From an uncultured Collinsella sp. (GTDB taxonomy: Bacteria; Actinomycetota; Coriobacteriia; Coriobacteriales; Coriobacteriaceae), in assembly GCA_937934355.1 (NCBI GenBank), contig CALGZY010000104.1, positions 1 to 7,251 on the forward strand: a stretch of 7,251 bases of DNA, given 5' to 3'. Positions 5,957 through 7,251 of this stretch are shown here, one piece after another. How positions within the stretch are numbered: the stretch's first letter is position 1; every line of letters starts with the position of its first letter. The position numbers were made by a program, and so were the translations under genes. The notes beneath the pieces were generated by a model. That model did not search any database and had not been told where the DNA came from. It saw nothing but the letters and a program-made list of their open reading frames with translations.

Positions 5957-6362
5957 GACACTCGCGGGCGCAACCGTGGCAAGCATTTGGGGTGACATTT
6001 TCCATCACCCCGATGACGAGACCGTCCTAGACGACACGCTCGCGTGCATTCGCTGGATGTATCGCCAGATGGAGTACGGCTGTCAAAAGTATCCGGGTTT
6101 CTTTACGCATCACTCGCTGAGTTTTATGCAGCAAGACACTGCGGACGGCAAGCGCCGCATGCATCATGCCTGGCAGCATATCCTCGACCAGCTTTGCGTG
6201 GTGCTCAAGCGTGATCCTCGGGTACGCCCGGACGCCTTTACCGATCAGTTTTCTGCCGAGCAATTTGCCGAGGTCCTGTTCTCGCTCGTGCTCTCTGCCG
6301 TGATTCGGCAAGATTTCAATCCGAGTGCCGCGCTCGAGATTACGCGCCGAACCCTCTACTAA
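5955..6362 (+). CDS. Putative headless TetR-type regulator (C-terminal domain only)
   Basis: An open frame of at most 135 residues with coding-like third positions. It is almost all predicted helix: an acidic start (HHPDDETVLDD), then RWMYRQMEYG, YPGFFTHHSLSFM, a basic turn, HAWQHILDQLCVVL and a hydrophobic helix near the end (FAEVLFSLVLSAVI). This resembles the ligand-binding and dimerisation domain of TetR/AcrR regulators. A normal member is about 190 residues and begins with a helix-turn-helix of about 50, which is missing; the frame cannot extend left because the flavodoxin terminator sits there. The only possible starts are TTG at 5955, GTG at 5976 or internal ATGs. TTG 5955 has GAGG eight bases upstream, but inside the terminator stem. 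A tidy terminator follows four bases after the stop. It may be a decayed regulator (pseudogene) or a small helical protein. TetR affiliation is inferred by eye and is moderate at best. Confidence 0.5.
   Translation: MTLAGATVASIWGDIFHHPDDETVLDDTLACIRWMYRQMEYGCQKYPGFFTHHSLSFMQQDTADGKRRMHHAWQHILDQLCVVLKRDPRVRPDAFTDQFSAEQFAEVLFSLVLSAVIRQDFNPSAALEITRRTLY
5989..6011. repeat. Inverted repeat GGGGTGA-9-TCACCCC
   Basis: Perfect 7-bp arms lie at 5989-5995 and 6005-6011, inside the first codons of the regulator-like frame. As RNA it would form a stable hairpin near the translation start. As DNA it has the size of a dimeric operator. The reading frame passes through it, so it could also be chance. Confidence 0.35.
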
Positions 6363-6365
6363 CGG

Positions 6366-6388
6366 CCCCGCGCAAGGCGGGGATTTTT
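6366..6388 (+). terminator. Intrinsic terminator after the regulator-like frame
   Basis: CCCCGC (6366-6371) pairs with GCGGGG (6377-6382) around GCAAG, followed by A and TTTTT (6384-6388). It begins four bases after the stop codon at 6362 and is clearly the end of that transcription unit. It separates the regulator-like frame from the membrane-protein gene. Confidence 0.85.
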
Positions 6389-6392
6389 ATGG

Positions 6393-6420
6393 TTAGAAAG
6401 TGAACAGCGTTCACGTTAAG
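6393..6420 (+). promoter_or_regulatory. Weak promoter candidate for the membrane-protein gene
   Basis: TTAGAA (6393-6398) and GTTAAG (6415-6420) lie about 16 bases apart with the 6400-6414 palindrome filling the spacer, the classic place for a TetR-type operator. Both boxes match consensus poorly. If real, transcription would start near 6427, leaving a leader of about 60 nt to the ATG at 6488. Confidence 0.25.
6400..6414. promoter_or_regulatory. TetR-family-type operator palindrome
   Basis: GTGAAC-AGC-GTTCAC is a perfect 15-bp inverted repeat with six-base arms and a three-base centre. Palindromes of the form TGAAC-N3-GTTCA are typical binding sites of TetR/AcrR-family repressors. It lies between the terminator of the regulator-like frame and the membrane-protein gene, so it most likely controls the latter. 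The protein that binds it is not evident, because the adjacent regulator-like frame lacks a DNA-binding domain. Confidence 0.6.
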
Positions 6421-6424
6421 GAGG
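6418..6424 (+). promoter_or_regulatory. Strong ribosome binding site before an upstream GTG
   Basis: AAGGAGG lies six bases before an in-frame GTG at 6431. By itself this is an excellent start signal and would add 19 basic residues to the membrane protein. The added codons (such as AGA, GTA, TAT, TTG) look less like the rest of the gene, which argues against it. Confidence 0.5.
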
Positions 6425-6472
6425 TGGTGCGTGGCACCAAGAACCAAAACCGTTCGTTTGCAACCATTCATT

Positions 6473-6479
6473 AAGGGAG
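6473..6479 (+). promoter_or_regulatory. Ribosome binding site of the preferred membrane-protein start
   Basis: AAGGGAG lies eight bases before the ATG at 6488. The protein made from this ATG begins a few residues before its first membrane helix, the usual layout for such proteins. Confidence 0.65.
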
Positions 6480-6487
6480 ACGTATAT

Positions 6488-7150
6488 ATGCGTGCTTTAT
6501 TCGAAACGCTATTCGACATCGTCTATCTGGTGACGGTCATTACCCTCGGCATTCGCATGATTCGCGGCAGCAAGGGCAACCGTCAGTTCCAGCTGTTTGG
6601 CTGGATGGCGGTCGTTTTGGGCGCCGGTGATTCGTTCCACCTGGTCCCCCGCGCGCTGGCGCTCTGCACGACCGGCTTTGACGCTTATGCCGTGCAGCTG
6701 GGCCTGGGCAAGTGGATTACCTCGATTACCATGACCATCTTCTACGTACTGCTCTACTACGTGTGGCGCGAGCGCTACCAGGTGAAGAACCACGTCGGAA
6801 CGACCGTGGCGATCTTTGCCCTGGCCGTCATGCGTGTCGCGCTGTGCATGCTGCCGCAAAACCAGTGGCTCACCAACCAGACCCCGCTTGCATGGGGTAT
6901 CCTGCGCAACATCCCGTTTGCCATCATGGGCCTTATGGTCATCGTGCTGTTTTACCGCAGTGCCAGGGAAGATAACGACGAAGCCTTCCGCTGGATGTGG
7001 CTCACCATTGTGCTGAGCTTTGGCTTCTACATTCCCGTGGTCCTGTGGGCCGAGGTTGTCCCGGCTATCGGCATGCTCATGATCCCCAAGACCTGCGCGT
7101 ACGTGTGGACCGTGCTGATTGGCTACAGCGCCATGAAGAAGGAGTGCTAG
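6488..7150 (+). CDS. Seven-helix membrane protein of unknown function
   Basis: A 220-residue integral membrane protein. Hydrophobic segments at about 4-24, 34-58, 72-92, 99-118, 133-152, 162-183 and 190-215 suggest seven helices with short loops. Striking polar residues lie within or at the edge of the membrane: GDSFHLVPR in the second segment and an Arg in the fourth. The third segment leads into YYVWRERY, and the protein ends in a basic KKEC tail. I recognise the overall pattern as recurring in uncharacterised proteins of anaerobic Firmicutes and Coriobacteria but know no function, and I see no known enzyme or transporter signature. An in-frame GTG at 6431 with its own strong ribosome site would give 239 residues; I prefer the ATG because its N-terminus fits a membrane protein and the upstream codons look untranslated. 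A TetR-type palindrome lies upstream, so repression by a small-ligand sensor is likely. No other gene follows within the window. Confidence 0.8.
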   Translation: MRALFETLFDIVYLVTVITLGIRMIRGSKGNRQFQLFGWMAVVLGAGDSFHLVPRALALCTTGFDAYAVQLGLGKWITSITMTIFYVLLYYVWRERYQVKNHVGTTVAIFALAVMRVALCMLPQNQWLTNQTPLAWGILRNIPFAIMGLMVIVLFYRSAREDNDEAFRWMWLTIVLSFGFYIPVVLWAEVVPAIGMLMIPKTCAYVWTVLIGYSAMKKEC

Positions 7151-7221
7151 GTCCATCTTCTAAATGTTTCGCCCGCCCGGCGGCGGAATATAAGGTTTCC
7201 TACTCTACAGTCCTGCTCGCA
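7151..7221. other. Right intergenic stretch with a possible promoter
   Basis: No gene is seen. A short GC palindrome CCGCC-C-GGCGG (about 7173-7186) is followed by TATAAG (7189-7194), which matches the -10 consensus at five of six positions but lacks a good -35. If used, transcription would begin near 7201 and place the 7222-7246 hairpin at the very 5' end of a transcript leaving the window. Confidence 0.3.
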
Positions 7222-7246
7222 CGGAGAGCACATTAAGTGCTCTCCG
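7222..7246. repeat. Perfect 10-bp hairpin at the window edge
   Basis: CGGAGAGCAC (7222-7231) and GTGCTCTCCG (7237-7246) form a perfect stem with the loop ATTAA. The next bases are GCTCG, so no T-run is visible on the plus strand, and the minus strand has none either. It could be a regulatory leader hairpin or part of a longer structure cut off by the window end, rather than a standard terminator. Confidence 0.6.
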
Positions 7247-7251
7247 GCTCG

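Noticed and set aside
5955..5960. A perfect TTGACA hexamer after the flavodoxin terminator, as a -35 box
   Set aside because: No acceptable -10 sequence lies 15-19 bases downstream; the sequence there is GC-rich. It overlaps the possible TTG start instead.
5275..5982. A 235-codon minus-strand open frame opposite the flavodoxin
   Set aside because: It runs through the flavodoxin promoter region and terminator, and the plus strand carries clear flavodoxin motifs.
6509..7156. A 215-codon minus-strand open frame opposite the membrane-protein gene
   Set aside because: His/Gln/Asp-rich shadow with no domain; the plus strand shows seven regular hydrophobic segments and good start signals.
1..7251. 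CRISPR arrays, insertion-sequence ends, tRNA or rRNA genes
   Set aside because: I found no regularly spaced direct repeats, no transposase-like frame, no terminal repeats with target duplication, and no tRNA-like cloverleaf on either strand.

Overview
This window looks like chromosomal DNA of a GC-rich Gram-positive anaerobe, most likely an actinobacterium of the class Coriobacteriia (Collinsella and relatives). The evidence is G/C-dominated third codon positions in the main genes, strong AGGAGG-type ribosome binding sites, compact intrinsic terminators, a sortase-type wall anchor on a secreted protein, and a heterodimeric ABC exporter of the kind common in gut Actinobacteria and Firmicutes. 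The assignment to organism is inference; no marker gene is present.

Layout. Bases 1-295 hold no convincing gene. They contain several inverted repeats and end in a perfect 17-bp-stem terminator (210-252) that closes the minus-strand gene at 296-1294. That gene encodes a secreted, coiled-coil, wall-anchored protein with a LANTG sorting signal. The divergent intergenic region 1295-1503 carries its probable promoter and that of a plus-strand two-gene operon (1504-3360 and 3361-5220). This operon encodes the two half-transporters of a heterodimeric ABC exporter. Their ATPase motifs are reciprocally altered: the first lacks the catalytic Glu and the switch His, and the second has a changed signature motif, so together they form one canonical and one degenerate ATP site.

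Further right lies a flavodoxin-family gene (5332-5883) with its own upstream region and a strong terminator (5926-5956). Directly against that terminator starts an open frame (5955-6362) that looks like the ligand-binding C-terminal half of a TetR-type regulator without a DNA-binding domain. It is followed at once by its own terminator (6366-6388). Next comes a perfect 15-bp palindrome typical of TetR-family operators (6400-6414), then a gene for a seven-helix membrane protein of unknown function (6488-7150). The last 100 bases hold a perfect 10-bp hairpin without a visible T-tract.

How the parts relate. The exporter pair is one functional unit. The regulator-like remnant, the palindrome and the seven-helix protein probably form, or once formed, a second unit: a regulator next to the gene it controls. 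The wall protein and the flavodoxin appear to be independent transcription units. The most unusual part of the window is 5926-6490. There a terminator, a headless regulator, a free-standing operator and a membrane gene with two good start sites lie within about 570 bases.
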